Shown piece after piece: positions 35,690 through 44,744 of a DNA stretch of 64,000 nt (position 1 is the first letter of the stretch; each line of letters starts with the position of its first letter). This stretch comes from Sphingomonas sp. (GTDB lineage: Bacteria > Pseudomonadota > Alphaproteobacteria > Sphingomonadales > Sphingomonadaceae). The notes below the pieces were generated by a model. That model searched no databases. It was not told the DNA's origin and saw nothing but the letters and a program-made list of their open reading frames with translations. The DNA lies in assembly GCF_017744835.1 (NCBI RefSeq), contig NZ_JAGIAM010000001.1:930001-994000 (forward strand), written 5' to 3'. The position numbers and the translations under genes were made by a program.

Positions 35690-36583
35690 TCAGCGGAGAT
35701 AGTCGAAGAGCGAAAGGCCGGAGAGCTTGGTGAAGCTCGCCTGCGTCGCCTGCAGGATCGTCAGCGTCTTCTGCAGCGTAGTGACTTCGGCCGCGACATC
35801 GGTGTCCTCGATCGAAGAACGGACTTCCTCGCGGGTTTCGCCGGCGTCGGCGATGCGCGCCGCGTCGAGCTCGAGCCGCGCCGAGCGGGCGCCGATCGAG
35901 GCGCGGGCAAGCGTCACGCTGTCGAGCGCGCCGTCGATGCCGGCGAGCGCGCTCGATGCAGCTGTCTGGGCACCTGGCCCGGCGAGCGCCGTGACGAGGT
36001 CGCCGAGGACGGCGAACATGTCGGTCGCGCCGCTGGCGAAAGCCTGATTCCCCGGCACCGTCACCTGCACCGCATCGCCGTCCGCCACGGGTATGGGAGA
36101 GGGAGTGCCGATGCCGGCATAGCCAATCGAGCCGTCGGCGTTGCGGACGAAAGCGGCGTCGCCGCTCGCGCCACCGAACAAGGGCTGGCCGCGCACGTCC
36201 TTGCTGTTGGCGAGCGCGAACAGCTCGTCGCGGATCGCCTCGAGCTCCTTGCCGATCGCGGCTCGGCTGCTGTCGGTCAGCGTGCCGTTCGCGGCGTTGG
36301 TGGCGAGCTCGAGCGCGCGCTGGAGCTGGGTCTCGACGCCCTCCAGTGCCGAATCGCTCTGCGCGAGCACGCCCTGCGCCATGGTGATGTTGGCCGAATA
36401 GGCGCTGTCGTAGGTCGTGGCGCGCTGGAGGCCCTGGAGGCGCAGGTACGAGGTGGCGTCGTCCGAAGGCGCGAGCAGCTTCTTGCCGGTGGCGATGCGC
36501 GTCTGCGCTGCATTGGCCTCGGTATTGAGCCGCGCCATCAGGGAGGCGGGCCGGTCGAACAGGTGCGAAGTGGCGATGCGCAT
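35690..36583 (-). CDS. flgL: flagellar hook-associated protein 3 (hook-filament junction)
   Basis: 297 residues, slightly shorter than the enterobacterial protein (317). The flagellin-like N-terminal helices MRIATSHLFDRPASLMARL and NAAQTRIATGKKLLAPSDD, and C-terminal helices DVAAEVTTLQKTLTILQATQ, ending LSLFDYLR, define FlgL. It is exported and joins FlgK to the filament. It lies 8 bases after flgK; the flg run ends here, with 102 bases to motA. Confidence 0.94.
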   Translation of the reverse strand: MRIATSHLFDRPASLMARLNTEANAAQTRIATGKKLLAPSDDATSYLRLQGLQRATTYDSAYSANITMAQGVLAQSDSALEGVETQLQRALELATNAANGTLTDSSRAAIGKELEAIRDELFALANSKDVRGQPLFGGASGDAAFVRNADGSIGYAGIGTPSPIPVADGDAVQVTVPGNQAFASGATDMFAVLGDLVTALAGPGAQTAASSALAGIDGALDSVTLARASIGARSARLELDAARIADAGETREEVRSSIEDTDVAAEVTTLQKTLTILQATQASFTKLSGLSLFDYLR

Positions 36584-36591
36584 GGGCGTCC

Positions 36592-37929
36592 TCAGCGGAT
36601 GTCGAGGATGGACTGGAGCGTCTCGCGCGCGATCTGGATCACGCGGCTCGACGCCTGATAGGCCTGCTGGAAGCGGAGGAGGTCGACGGCCTCCTCGTCG
36701 ACATTGACGCCGGCGATCGAATCGCGCGCCGAGACCGCGCTGTCGCGGATCGCGGTCTGGGCATCGACCACCGACTGCCGCGCCGACAGCGCGGTTCCGT
36801 TGGAGGCGGTGAGATTGCCCACCCCCTCTTCCAGCCTGGCGGTGGTGCGCAGCGTGTCGAGTCCGGCGAGGTTGCTGGCGTCGCGCGTGCCTGCGGCGGG
36901 CGCGGCGGCGGCGATCCCGCGCGGGTCGGCGAGCGCGAGGCTGAGCTGCGAGGCGGGGTCGCCGATCGCGAACATTGGGGCGCCGGGATTGCCGTCGAGG
37001 TCGCGACCCGCGGCCTGGACCGCGTTGACACCTTCGGCGAAGCTCTGCGCGAGCGCGGCGATCTGAGTTGCGGCGCCGGCGATCCGCTGGGCGGATTCGC
37101 CCAGCCCCGCCAGCGCGCCGCCGTTGGGCGTGAAGCTGGTGGTCTCGAAGCCGAGGCTCAGCGTGAAGGCGACGGCGCCTTCGTCGTTGCGCGAATAGCC
37201 GACCCGGCCGGCGTCGACGCCTTGAACGAGGATCGGCCCCGAAGCGCCGCCGGCGCGGACGAGCGCGCGGCCCGAAGTATCGAGCGTCACGTCGAGATCG
37301 GTGATCCCGCTCATCGCCTCAAGCAGCCGGTCGCGCTCGTCGGCCAGCGCGGCGGCGCCGCTGCTGCCGGGCATCGCACGGCCGAGCCCGCTGTTCACCT
37401 GCGCGAGCGAGGCGGCGAGCGCATTGAGCTGCCCGATCTGCTGTCCGGCCGAGCCATCGAGGTCGCCCAGCGCGCTCGCCAACGCCGATCCCGTCGCCGA
37501 GAAGGCCGCGGCGGCGCTCGACGCGGCTTCCAGCATCGCTGCGCGCGGCGGCTGGCTCGACGGATCCGCGGCGACGGCCTTGGCCGAGGCGAAGAAGGCG
37601 GTCAGCTTGTCGGAGAGCTTGTTCTGCGAAAGCGATTCCTCGATCCGCTGGAGCCAGGTGACGCCGGTCTGGCTGCGTGCGAGATCGGCAGTGGCGGTGC
37701 GGACCTCGGCGCTGCGGTGCAGATCGCCCGCGCGCGACACGCCGTTGACGGTGACGCCCAGCCCGGTCGGCCACCCGTGCATCGTCGCGGGGGCGATGAC
37801 TTCGCGCACATTGGTGGTGCGGCGCGCATAGCCGGCGGTGCCGGCGTTGGCGACATTCTCCGAGACGGTGGTCAGCGCCGTCTGATAGGCGCGCAGCCCC
37901 GAAGCCGCGATCGACAGCATGTCGCTCAT
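36592..37929 (-). CDS. flgK: flagellar hook-associated protein 1
   Basis: 445 residues, compact relative to E. coli (547), lacking much of the variable middle. The rod/hook N-terminal motif ASGLRAYQTALTTVSENVANAGTAGYARR and C-terminal LLRFQQAYQASSRVIQIARE are intact. First junction protein on the hook. Its ATG overlaps the flgJ stop (ATGA). Confidence 0.95.
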   Translation of the reverse strand: MSDMLSIAASGLRAYQTALTTVSENVANAGTAGYARRTTNVREVIAPATMHGWPTGLGVTVNGVSRAGDLHRSAEVRTATADLARSQTGVTWLQRIEESLSQNKLSDKLTAFFASAKAVAADPSSQPPRAAMLEAASSAAAAFSATGSALASALGDLDGSAGQQIGQLNALAASLAQVNSGLGRAMPGSSGAAALADERDRLLEAMSGITDLDVTLDTSGRALVRAGGASGPILVQGVDAGRVGYSRNDEGAVAFTLSLGFETTSFTPNGGALAGLGESAQRIAGAATQIAALAQSFAEGVNAVQAAGRDLDGNPGAPMFAIGDPASQLSLALADPRGIAAAAPAAGTRDASNLAGLDTLRTTARLEEGVGNLTASNGTALSARQSVVDAQTAIRDSAVSARDSIAGVNVDEEAVDLLRFQQAYQASSRVIQIARETLQSILDIR

Positions 37930-38267
37930 TGGGTGCCTCCGTCAGTCGGCGCCGGAGCGGCCGGCGCGTCGCGCAGCGGTGCCGCCTTGGCGAGGAACTC
38001 GGTCATCGCCTTGCCGATGCCAATCGGCGCGTGCGCCGCCATGCTCTGTGCCAGCTGCTGGTCCTGCATGTCGCGGAATTGGTCGAGCGCCTTGCTCTCG
38101 AACAGCCCGTCGCCGAGCTTCGCCGCGCGCATCGACTTGAGCATCATGCCGACGAAGATCGCCTCAAAGCGCTGGCCGGCGGCGTCGAGATTCTCGCGCG
38201 AGGCGAGCCGCGACGTGTCGGCCGACGCGCCGCCGCTGCTCGAAAGGGGGGCGAGGATCGCGCTCAC
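37926..38267 (-). CDS. flgJ: rod-binding protein, single-domain FlgJ
   Basis: 113 residues from GTG 38267, overlapping the flgI stop (GTGA). Only the N-terminal rod-capping domain is present (FEAIFVGMMLKSMRAAKLG and ALDQFRDMQDQQLAQSMA); the C-terminal muramidase of the enterobacterial protein is absent. The missing hydrolase is probably supplied by the lytic transglycosylase at 47224-48111. Confidence 0.9.
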   Translation of the reverse strand: MSAILAPLSSSGGASADTSRLASRENLDAAGQRFEAIFVGMMLKSMRAAKLGDGLFESKALDQFRDMQDQQLAQSMAAHAPIGIGKAMTEFLAKAAPLRDAPAAPAPTDGGTQ

Positions 38268-39358
38268 AGGACGATCAGCTCCGCCTTGAGCGCCCCAGCC
38301 TCCTTGAGTGCTTCGAGGATCGCCACCAGGTCGGCCGGCGAGGCGCCGATCGCGTTTACTGCCTTGACCACATCGGCGAGCCGCGGACCGGGCTCGACCA
38401 TGAACATCGGGCGCTTCTCCTCGTCGACATCGACGCTGCTGTCGCGCTCTATCGCGGTCTCGCCCTTGCTGAACGGCGCTGGTTGGACGACGCGCTGCTG
38501 CTCGTCGATGCGGACGGTGAGCTTGCCGTGGGTGACCGCGGCGGGGCTTACGCGCACCGCCGAATTGATCACCACCGTGCCGGTGCGCGCATTGATGATC
38601 ACGCGCGCGGGCGCATCGGCGGCCTCGACCGTGAGATTCTCGATGTCGGCGATCAGCTCGGCGCGCACATCGGCGCCTGCCGGAGCCGAAACTGCGATCG
38701 ATACGCCGTCGATCGCGCGGGCCCGGCCGGTGCCGAAGCGCGTGTTGATCGCGTCCTGCACGCGCTGCGCCGTGGTGAAGTCGGCGCGGGCGAGATTGAA
38801 GGTGAGGAAGGGCGCGCGATCGAAGCCGGTGTCCACCGTACGCTCGACCGTCGCGCCTTCGGGGATGCGACCCGCCGAGGGGATGTTGACCACGATCCGC
38901 GAGCCGTCGGCTCCGTCCGCGCCCAGCCCGCCCACCGCGAGATTGCCCTGCGCCATCGCGTAGATCTGGCCGTCGGCGCCCTGAAGCGGGGTGAGGATCA
39001 GCGTGCCGCCGCGTAGGGACTTGGCCTTGCCGAGCGACGAGACGGTGATGTCGAGCTTCTGGCCTGGCTTGGCGAAGGGCGGCAGCTCGGCCGTGACCAT
39101 CACCACTGCGGCGTTCTTGAGCCCCGGCGACACGCCGGCCGGAAGCTGGAGGCCGAAGCGCGAGGCGACGCCCTTCATCGACTGGACGGTATATTCGAGA
39201 TTGTCGTCGCCGGTGCCGGGCAGGCCGACCACCACGCCATAGCCAGTGAGCTGGTTGGTGCGGATTCCCTGGAAGCCGCCCAGGTCCTTGACGCGCTGCG
39301 CCTGCGCGGGGGCAAGTGCCAGCGTGGCGGCGATCAGGGCGAGGATGCAACGGATCAT
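38264..39358 (-). CDS. flgI: flagellar P-ring protein
   Basis: 364 residues with a Sec signal peptide (CILALIAATLALAPAQA). VKDLGGFQGIRTNQLTGYG-type N-terminus, LNLARADFTTAQRVQDAIN, PRLADVVKAVNAIGASPADLVAILEALK and a C-terminus in ALKAELIVL are characteristic of FlgI. It forms the periplasmic bushing around the rod. It is 13 bases downstream of flgH. Confidence 0.96.
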   Translation of the reverse strand: MIRCILALIAATLALAPAQAQRVKDLGGFQGIRTNQLTGYGVVVGLPGTGDDNLEYTVQSMKGVASRFGLQLPAGVSPGLKNAAVVMVTAELPPFAKPGQKLDITVSSLGKAKSLRGGTLILTPLQGADGQIYAMAQGNLAVGGLGADGADGSRIVVNIPSAGRIPEGATVERTVDTGFDRAPFLTFNLARADFTTAQRVQDAINTRFGTGRARAIDGVSIAVSAPAGADVRAELIADIENLTVEAADAPARVIINARTGTVVINSAVRVSPAAVTHGKLTVRIDEQQRVVQPAPFSKGETAIERDSSVDVDEEKRPMFMVEPGPRLADVVKAVNAIGASPADLVAILEALKEAGALKAELIVL

Positions 39359-39371
39359 GGCTCGGCTCCGC

Positions 39372-40049
39372 TCAGAAGGGGCTTAGCATCTGGAAGAAGC
39401 GGCTCAGCCAGCCTTGGCGGCTGGCGCGGGCGACGTCGCCCTTGCCGGTGTATGCGATGCGGGCATCGGCGACGCGCGTGGAGGGCACGCGATTGTTGGC
39501 GTCGATATCCGCCGGGCGCACGATCCCCTTGATCTGGACGAACTCGTCGCCGCGATTGAGCGTCACGCGCTTTTGGCCCTGCACGAGCATCGTGCCGTTG
39601 GGATAGACCGCGGCCACCGTCACGCTGATTTCGCCCGAGAGCGCATTCGCTTGGTCGGCGGTGCCGGTGCCGTTGAAGTTGCGCGTCCCGCTCGCCTTGG
39701 TGGTGTTGGGATCGAACGAAAGCGGGCCAGCGCTCGGCGGGGTGAGGCCGAAGCCCCCGGCGCTGTCGAGCTTCGAGCTCGCCGACTTGGACGCGCTGGT
39801 GCGCTCGACCAGTACGATCGTCAGTGGATCGCCGACGCGGCGGGCGCGCGCGCCCTCGTAGAGCGCGGCATAGCCGTCCGACGCCTGGAAGATGCTGCCA
39901 TTGGCGGACGCCTGTGCAGGCGGCGGGGCGGGAAGCGTCGCGGAGAAATCCTCCTTGGACTTCTTCTTGCCCAGCCCGAGGAACTGCGCATGCACGGGCG
40001 TCGCCGAAACGACGAGCGCTGCGGCGGCGATGCCGGTGAGAGCCTTCAT
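39372..40049 (-). CDS. flgH: flagellar L-ring protein, without a lipobox
   Basis: 225 residues from ATG 40049, with GGCAGGGA upstream. Signal peptide MKALTGIAAAALVVSATPVHAQ ends in an ordinary AxA site: there is no Cys for lipidation, unlike the lipoprotein FlgH of enterobacteria. The body has the FlgH pattern GSIFQAS, ARRVGDPLTIVLVE, KKKSKEDF, GTMLVQGQKRVTLN, IKGIVRPADI and IAYTGKGDV. It forms the outer-membrane ring. Confidence 0.93.
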   Translation of the reverse strand: MKALTGIAAAALVVSATPVHAQFLGLGKKKSKEDFSATLPAPPPAQASANGSIFQASDGYAALYEGARARRVGDPLTIVLVERTSASKSASSKLDSAGGFGLTPPSAGPLSFDPNTTKASGTRNFNGTGTADQANALSGEISVTVAAVYPNGTMLVQGQKRVTLNRGDEFVQIKGIVRPADIDANNRVPSTRVADARIAYTGKGDVARASRQGWLSRFFQMLSPF

Positions 40050-40059
40050 CGTCCCTGCC

Positions 40060-40848
40060 TCAGATGTTCTGATTGACATATTTGAGCATCTCGTCGCTCG
40101 CCGAGATCATCTTCGAATTGACCTCGTACGCGCGCTGCGTCTCGATCATGTCGACCAGCTCCTCGACCACGTTGACGTTCGAGGATTCGAGTGCGCCCTG
40201 GCGGATCTTGGCCCGACCGCCCTCGCCCGCCGCACCGAGATTGGCGGCGCCGCTGGCGGAGGTCTCGATCAGGTAATTGTCGCCGGTCGCCTGGAGCCCC
40301 GCCGGATTGGGGAAGCTCGCGACCTGGATCTGGCCGAGCTGGCTGAGCTCGGTCTGGCCGGCGAGCTGGGCGGAGACGGTGCCGTCGTTGCCGATGGTGA
40401 TCCCCACCGTGCCCTCGGGAACCGTGATGCCCGGCATCACCTGATAGCCCTCGCTGGTCACCAGCATGCCCTCGGCCGAACGCGAGAAATTGCCCGCGCG
40501 GGTATAGCCGAGCTGGCCGCCCGGCAGCTGGACCTGGAAATAGCCGTCGCCGTCCAATGCCAGGTCGAGCGAATTGCCCGTGTTCTGGAAGCTGCCCTGC
40601 GTCTCCACGCGCGTGGTGCCCTGGATGCGGACGCCGGTGCCGAGGTTGAGCCCAGTGGCGTATTTGGTCTCCGCGGTGCTCGCAGCACCCGGCGCGGTGA
40701 CCACCTGATAGGCGAGCGTCTGGAACGACGCGCGATCGCGCTTGAACGCGGTCGTGTTCACGTTGGCGAGGTTGTTCGAGATCACCCGCATGCGCATGTC
40801 CTGGGCGTCGAGCCCGGTGCGCGCGATGTGCATTGCCGAGGAACCCAT
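40060..40848 (-). CDS. flgG: flagellar distal rod protein
   Basis: 262 residues, standard length. MHIARTGLDAQDMRMRVISNNLANVNTTAFK-type N-terminus, the central LDLALDGDGYFQVQLPGG and C-terminal SNVNVVEELVDMIETQRAYEVNSKMI. Exported rod component. It lies 10 bases upstream of flgH and 16 downstream of flgF. Confidence 0.96.
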   Translation of the reverse strand: MGSSAMHIARTGLDAQDMRMRVISNNLANVNTTAFKRDRASFQTLAYQVVTAPGAASTAETKYATGLNLGTGVRIQGTTRVETQGSFQNTGNSLDLALDGDGYFQVQLPGGQLGYTRAGNFSRSAEGMLVTSEGYQVMPGITVPEGTVGITIGNDGTVSAQLAGQTELSQLGQIQVASFPNPAGLQATGDNYLIETSASGAANLGAAGEGGRAKIRQGALESSNVNVVEELVDMIETQRAYEVNSKMISASDEMLKYVNQNI

Positions 40849-40864
40849 AGTCTAAATCCCTTCG

Positions 40865-41608
40865 TTAAGCGGGCATGCGCATCAGCGATGCGCCGCTCTC
40901 GTCCATGGTCTTGGCTTCCTTGAGAAGATTGGCCTGGACCTCGTAGCTGCGCTGGTTCTCGATCATGTCGACCAGCGCCTGGGTGAGATTGACGTTCGAC
41001 TGCTCGAGCGCGCCCGTCTGGACCTTCGCATCGAGATCGCCGGGCAGCGCGCCGCCGCCCTTCACATGGAGCAGATTGTCGAGCCCCTTGGCGGTGCTGC
41101 TGCCCTCCGGGCTCGCCAGCTTGATCCGGTCGAGCACCTGCGGCTGGTTGGGGTCGCCGCCCGGCGGAACGATCGAGATCGTCCCGTCGGCCGCAATCGC
41201 GATCGACTGATAGGGAGGCACGGTGATGGGGCCCCCCGACCCCATCACCGGGAAACCGTCGCCGGTTTCCAACACGCCCGAGGGCGCGACCGACAAATCG
41301 CCGCGCCTCGTATAGGCCTCGCTGCCGTCGGCGGCCTGGACCGCGATCCAGGCGTCGCCGGTGGCGGCGATGTCGAGCGGGCGCGCGGTCTGCACGATCG
41401 TGCCCGCGGTCCGGTCGAAGTCGTCGACTTCCTCGGCCGAGAGCTGCCGCGTCTCGAAGCCCGAGCCCTGCAGCACCAGCCGATCGAAGCTCGTGCGCTC
41501 GGCGCGGAAGCCGGTCGTCGAGGCGTTCGCGATGTTGTTCGCGATCGTCGCCTGCGCCGCCGCCTGGCTGCGCAGCCCCGAGAGCGCGGTGTAGACGAGC
41601 CGGTCCAT
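40865..41608 (-). CDS. flgF: flagellar proximal rod protein
   Basis: 247 residues. MDRLVYTALSGLRSQAAAQATIANNIANAST N-terminal heptad region (shown here in pieces: LVYTALSGLRSQ, ANNIANASTTGFRAER), IAATGDAWIAVQAADG in the middle and VNLTQALVDMIENQRSYEVQ at the C-terminus. Rod component between FlgB/C and FlgG. Confidence 0.95.
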   Translation of the reverse strand: MDRLVYTALSGLRSQAAAQATIANNIANASTTGFRAERTSFDRLVLQGSGFETRQLSAEEVDDFDRTAGTIVQTARPLDIAATGDAWIAVQAADGSEAYTRRGDLSVAPSGVLETGDGFPVMGSGGPITVPPYQSIAIAADGTISIVPPGGDPNQPQVLDRIKLASPEGSSTAKGLDNLLHVKGGGALPGDLDAKVQTGALEQSNVNLTQALVDMIENQRSYEVQANLLKEAKTMDESGASLMRMPA

Positions 41609-41631
41609 CTGCCTGTCCCCTCAGCCCTGCG

Positions 41632-42939
41632 TCAGCTGCGGATGTTGAAGATGGTCTGGGACATCTGGCTCGCGGTATCGAGCGCCTTGGCATTCGCCTG
41701 GAAGTTGCGCTGCGCCGCGATCAGCGCCACCAGCTCCTCGGTGATGTCGACGTTCGAGCGCTCGATCGCGCCCGACATCAGCCCGCCGAAGCCGTTGGTG
41801 CCGGGCTCGCCGAGCCGCGCGTCCCCCGAGAAGCCGGTTGCCGCCCAGGTCGAGTTGCCGAGCTGGCGCAGGCCGCCGTTGTTGGCGAAGCTGGCGAGCA
41901 CCACCTTGCCCAGCGCCTGGGTGTCGCCGTTCGAGAAGCTGGCGTTGACGGTGCCGTCGTCGGCGATGGTCACGCCTTCGATCTGGCCGACCGGCGAGCC
42001 GTCCTGCGAGGTCGCGTTGAGGCTGAACGGCGAGCTCACCTGCGTGGTACCGCTGCTGAAGTCGAGCTTGACCACCTGCTCCGACGTCGCGCCCGGCGCG
42101 AGGAAGCCCATGAAGGTCACCGGCGCGGCGGGCGAGGAGAGCTTGCCGGTGCCGTCGAAAGTGAGCTCGATCTGCTGGATCGTGTCGGGATCGCTGCCGG
42201 CGTTGAGCTGCTGGTCGCCGACGAAGGAATAGACCCGCCAGGTGCTGCTCGCGTCGTCGTTGGTCGGCTTGGTCTCGCGGACGAAATAGTTGGTGAGCGT
42301 CAGCGCATTGCCGTTCGCGTCATAGATCGTCGTCTGGACCGACTGGTTATAGGTACCCGGATCGAAGCGATCGAACTGATATTCCTCGTCGTCGAAGCGC
42401 GCTGCATCGGCGGGGATCGGCGAGCCGGCGTTGAGGTTGAGGCCGAGCTTGACGTTCTCGGTCTCCTCGGGCGTGCCGCTGGTCTGCGGCAGGCGCAGGC
42501 TGACGGTCGAGGAAAGGCCGGTCGCGACTACTGCGCCCGAGCCGTCGACCGGATAGACCTGCAGCTTGTTGCCCTGCGCGTCGGTGACGTAGCGATCGGC
42601 ATTCACCTGGAAGCTGCCGTTGCGCGTGAAGGCGACGCCGTTGCCGCTCTTCTCGTCGCCCTTGACGATGAAGAAGCCGTCGCCCGAGATGGCGACATCG
42701 AGCGCCGACGAGCTCTGGGTGAAGCCGCCCTGGCCGAACTGTTGACGCACTGCCTTCACGACGACGCCCGAGCCGACCATCTGGGTCGGGTTCGAATTGG
42801 CGGTCGACGCGATCACGTCCGCGAACTGGGTCTGGCTCTTCTTGAAGCCGTTGGTCTGCACGTTCGCGAGATTGTGCGAGATCGTCGACATGTCGGTCTG
42901 GGCCGCCTGGAGGCCCGAAAGCGAAGTGAAGAAGGACAT
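41632..42939 (-). CDS. flgE: flagellar hook protein
   Basis: 435 residues. N-terminal SLSGLQAAQTDMSTISHNLANVQTNGFKKS split by loops, LDVAISGDGFFIV, the FlgE-specific middle domain with TIYDANGNALTLTNYFVRE, and C-terminal ITEELVALIAAQRNFQANAK. Polymerises as the hook under the FlgD cap. It lies 21 bases after flgD. Confidence 0.96.
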   Translation of the reverse strand: MSFFTSLSGLQAAQTDMSTISHNLANVQTNGFKKSQTQFADVIASTANSNPTQMVGSGVVVKAVRQQFGQGGFTQSSSALDVAISGDGFFIVKGDEKSGNGVAFTRNGSFQVNADRYVTDAQGNKLQVYPVDGSGAVVATGLSSTVSLRLPQTSGTPEETENVKLGLNLNAGSPIPADAARFDDEEYQFDRFDPGTYNQSVQTTIYDANGNALTLTNYFVRETKPTNDDASSTWRVYSFVGDQQLNAGSDPDTIQQIELTFDGTGKLSSPAAPVTFMGFLAPGATSEQVVKLDFSSGTTQVSSPFSLNATSQDGSPVGQIEGVTIADDGTVNASFSNGDTQALGKVVLASFANNGGLRQLGNSTWAATGFSGDARLGEPGTNGFGGLMSGAIERSNVDITEELVALIAAQRNFQANAKALDTASQMSQTIFNIRS

Positions 42940-42960
42940 TTCTGGGTACTCCTTGGAGGA

Positions 42961-43665
42961 TCAGCCGACTTGCCAGACGGCGGAAAGGGGAACCTGGCCG
43001 ATGCCAGGCAGAGCGAGCGAAGGCTGGCCGTCGGCGCCCATCGAGACGGTGGAGACCGGTGCCCAGACGAGCGGCGCGGCCTTGACCATGCCGCTGCCGT
43101 TGCTGGCGGTGACCTTGACCGTGAACGGCCCGTCGCCGGCGGGATCGCCGCTGTCGGTAGTGCCGTCCCAATCCCAGGCGACCGCGCCTTCGGCCTGCGC
43201 GCCGAGCTCGATGGTGCGCAGCGTGGTGCCGTCCGGCTTCGAGATGGTGACCGCGACATTGGTCGCGTCGTCGGGGAGGCTCACTGCGCCGGCTAGACCG
43301 CCGGTGGTGCGCGGGAACGCCGTCGAGCCCTCGACCAGCACCGTCTTGCCGACGTAGCCGAGCGCATCGTTCAGCGAGCCGGTGCCGAGCCGCTCCGAGA
43401 TCGCCTTCAGTGTCGTGTTCATCTCGCTGATGCCCGAGAGCGACGAGAATTGCGCCATCTGGGCGACCATCTGGGTGTTGTCGACGGGCGCGAACGGATC
43501 CTGGTTCTTCAGCTGCGCCGTCATCAGCGTCAGGAAGTCCGACTGGTCCATGTCGGTGCGGCCGAGCTGCGACGTGTCGGTGTTGTTGAGCGTGCCGCCC
43601 ATGCCTGGCGTCGTCGCGCCGGTGCGGGGGATGCCCAGATTGGCCATGGTGGAGTCGAAGCTCAT
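42961..43665 (-). CDS. flgD: flagellar hook assembly (cap) protein
   Basis: 234 residues. The N-terminal DFLTLMTAQLKNQDPFAPVDNTQMVAQMAQFSS pattern (seen as FLTLMTAQLKNQDP and NTQMVAQMAQFSSL) and a C-terminal FlgD Ig-like/Tudor part with WDWDGTTDSGDPAGDGPF. Caps the growing hook and is discarded. It starts 2 bases after the flgC stop. Confidence 0.95.
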   Translation of the reverse strand: MSFDSTMANLGIPRTGATTPGMGGTLNNTDTSQLGRTDMDQSDFLTLMTAQLKNQDPFAPVDNTQMVAQMAQFSSLSGISEMNTTLKAISERLGTGSLNDALGYVGKTVLVEGSTAFPRTTGGLAGAVSLPDDATNVAVTISKPDGTTLRTIELGAQAEGAVAWDWDGTTDSGDPAGDGPFTVKVTASNGSGMVKAAPLVWAPVSTVSMGADGQPSLALPGIGQVPLSAVWQVG

Positions 43666-43667
43666 CG

Positions 43668-44084
43668 TCAGCGTCCCAGCTTGAGGGTGTCGACGATCAG
43701 CGACTTGGCGGTCTGCATCACTTCGACGTTGTTCTGGTAGGTGCGCGAGGCCTCGAGCATGTCGACGAGCTCGCGGGTCTCGTCGACCGTGCTCTCCCAG
43801 ACATTGCCGTCGGCATCGGCGAGCGGATTGCCCGGATCGTGGCGCTTGGTCGGCTCGGCGCCGGCGGAGACGACCTGCTCGACGTCCACCGTCGCCATGC
43901 CGCTCGCATCGTCGAACGCGGTGCGGAACACCGGCTTGATCGTGCGATAGGCGGCCTGGGCGCTGGAGGCGACCGTGCCGGCGTTGGCGAGGTTGGAGGC
44001 CGTGGTGTTCATGCGCACGAGCTGCGCGCTCATCGCGCGGCCCGAGACCTGGAAGATCGAAAGCGGCTGGTCGCCCATCGTCAT
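43668..44084 (-). CDS. flgC: flagellar proximal rod protein FlgC
   Basis: 138 residues. N-terminal FQVSGRAMSAQLVRMNTTASNLANAGT, the central YRTIKPVF, GNVWESTVDETRELVDMLEASRTYQNNVEV at the C-terminus (motifs quoted in part) identify FlgC. Overlaps the flgB stop (ATGA). Confidence 0.94.
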   Translation of the reverse strand: MTMGDQPLSIFQVSGRAMSAQLVRMNTTASNLANAGTVASSAQAAYRTIKPVFRTAFDDASGMATVDVEQVVSAGAEPTKRHDPGNPLADADGNVWESTVDETRELVDMLEASRTYQNNVEVMQTAKSLIVDTLKLGR

Positions 44085-44425
44085 TCTCCCCTGAGCGCGC
44101 GGGTGATGGTGGAGATGCGGCCGTTCAGGAACGCGAGCGTCGTCTGATAGGCGACGGCGTTCTCAGCGAATGCGGTCTGCTCGGTGGCGAGCTCGACGGT
44201 GTTGCCGTCCTGGCTCGGCTGCAGCGGCACGCGATAGAGCGTCGCGGCGTCGATGCCCGCGTTACCCTGCGCCTCGACTCCGGCCAGCGCGGCGCGGAAG
44301 TCGATGTCCTTCGCCTTGTAGCCGGGGGTCGAGGCGTTCGCGATGTTCGACGCGAGCATCCCCATGCGCTGCGAACGCACCGCGAGCGCTGCGCCGTGAA
44401 CGCCGAAAAGGCTGTCGTCGGACAT
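44081..44425 (-). CDS. flgB: flagellar proximal rod protein FlgB
   Basis: 114 residues from ATG 44425. LFGVHGAALAVRSQRMGMLA, SNIANASTPGYKAKDIDF and QTTLAFLNGRISTIT near the end are FlgB hallmarks. First gene of the leftward flgBCDEFGHIJKL operon, preceded by a near-perfect sigma-54 promoter. Confidence 0.94.
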   Translation of the reverse strand: MSDDSLFGVHGAALAVRSQRMGMLASNIANASTPGYKAKDIDFRAALAGVEAQGNAGIDAATLYRVPLQPSQDGNTVELATEQTAFAENAVAYQTTLAFLNGRISTITRALRGE

Positions 44426-44462
44426 CGTGCCAGTCTCCCGCACAAAGGTTCGCGGGTGATCT

Positions 44463-44478
44463 TGCAATGGCCGTGCCA
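44463..44478 (-). promoter_or_regulatory. sigma-54 promoter of the flgB operon
   Basis: On the minus strand: TGGCACGGCCATTGCA, matching the consensus TGGCACG-N4-TTGCW at every fixed position (GG and GC elements correctly spaced). The -12 element lies 38 bases before the flgB ATG. Confidence 0.85.
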
Positions 44479-44596
44479 ATTCGGCCGGGGAGGCGGAGCG
44501 CAACTGTCGAGGCTATGTCGGCGGCAAGATCTTGCCGGTGGCGGCAATCGGGTGCCGGGGGGTCGGGATCGCGCACAAGTAAGGGGAGAAGGATCT

Positions 44597-44725
44597 GTTC
44601 ACGCAAAGGCGCAAAGGCGCAAAGAAGCCTGCCCGCCGCGCCAGCGGCCTTGATCGCGTCTATCGAGGATTCCTGCCGCTGCCGCGGCGACGGACCCCTT
44701 CGCGCCTTTGCGCCTTTGCGTGAAC
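44597..44725. repeat. inverted repeat between the divergent sigma-54 promoters
   Basis: Left arm GTTCACGCAAAGGCGCAAAG... (44597-44624) and right arm ...CGCCTTTGCGTGAAC (44699-44725) are inverted copies, each with tandem GGCGCAAA units, enclosing about 75 bases. The 347-base flgB/motA2 gap thus holds this element and two promoters, and no gene. Probably a dispersed repeat; it could also carry activator sites. Confidence 0.7.
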
Positions 44726-44744
44726 AAACTCTCTCACTCGCAAC

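Noticed and set aside
44597..44725. CRISPR-like repeat
   Set aside because: Only two arms in inverted orientation, no direct repeats with unique spacers and no cas genes.
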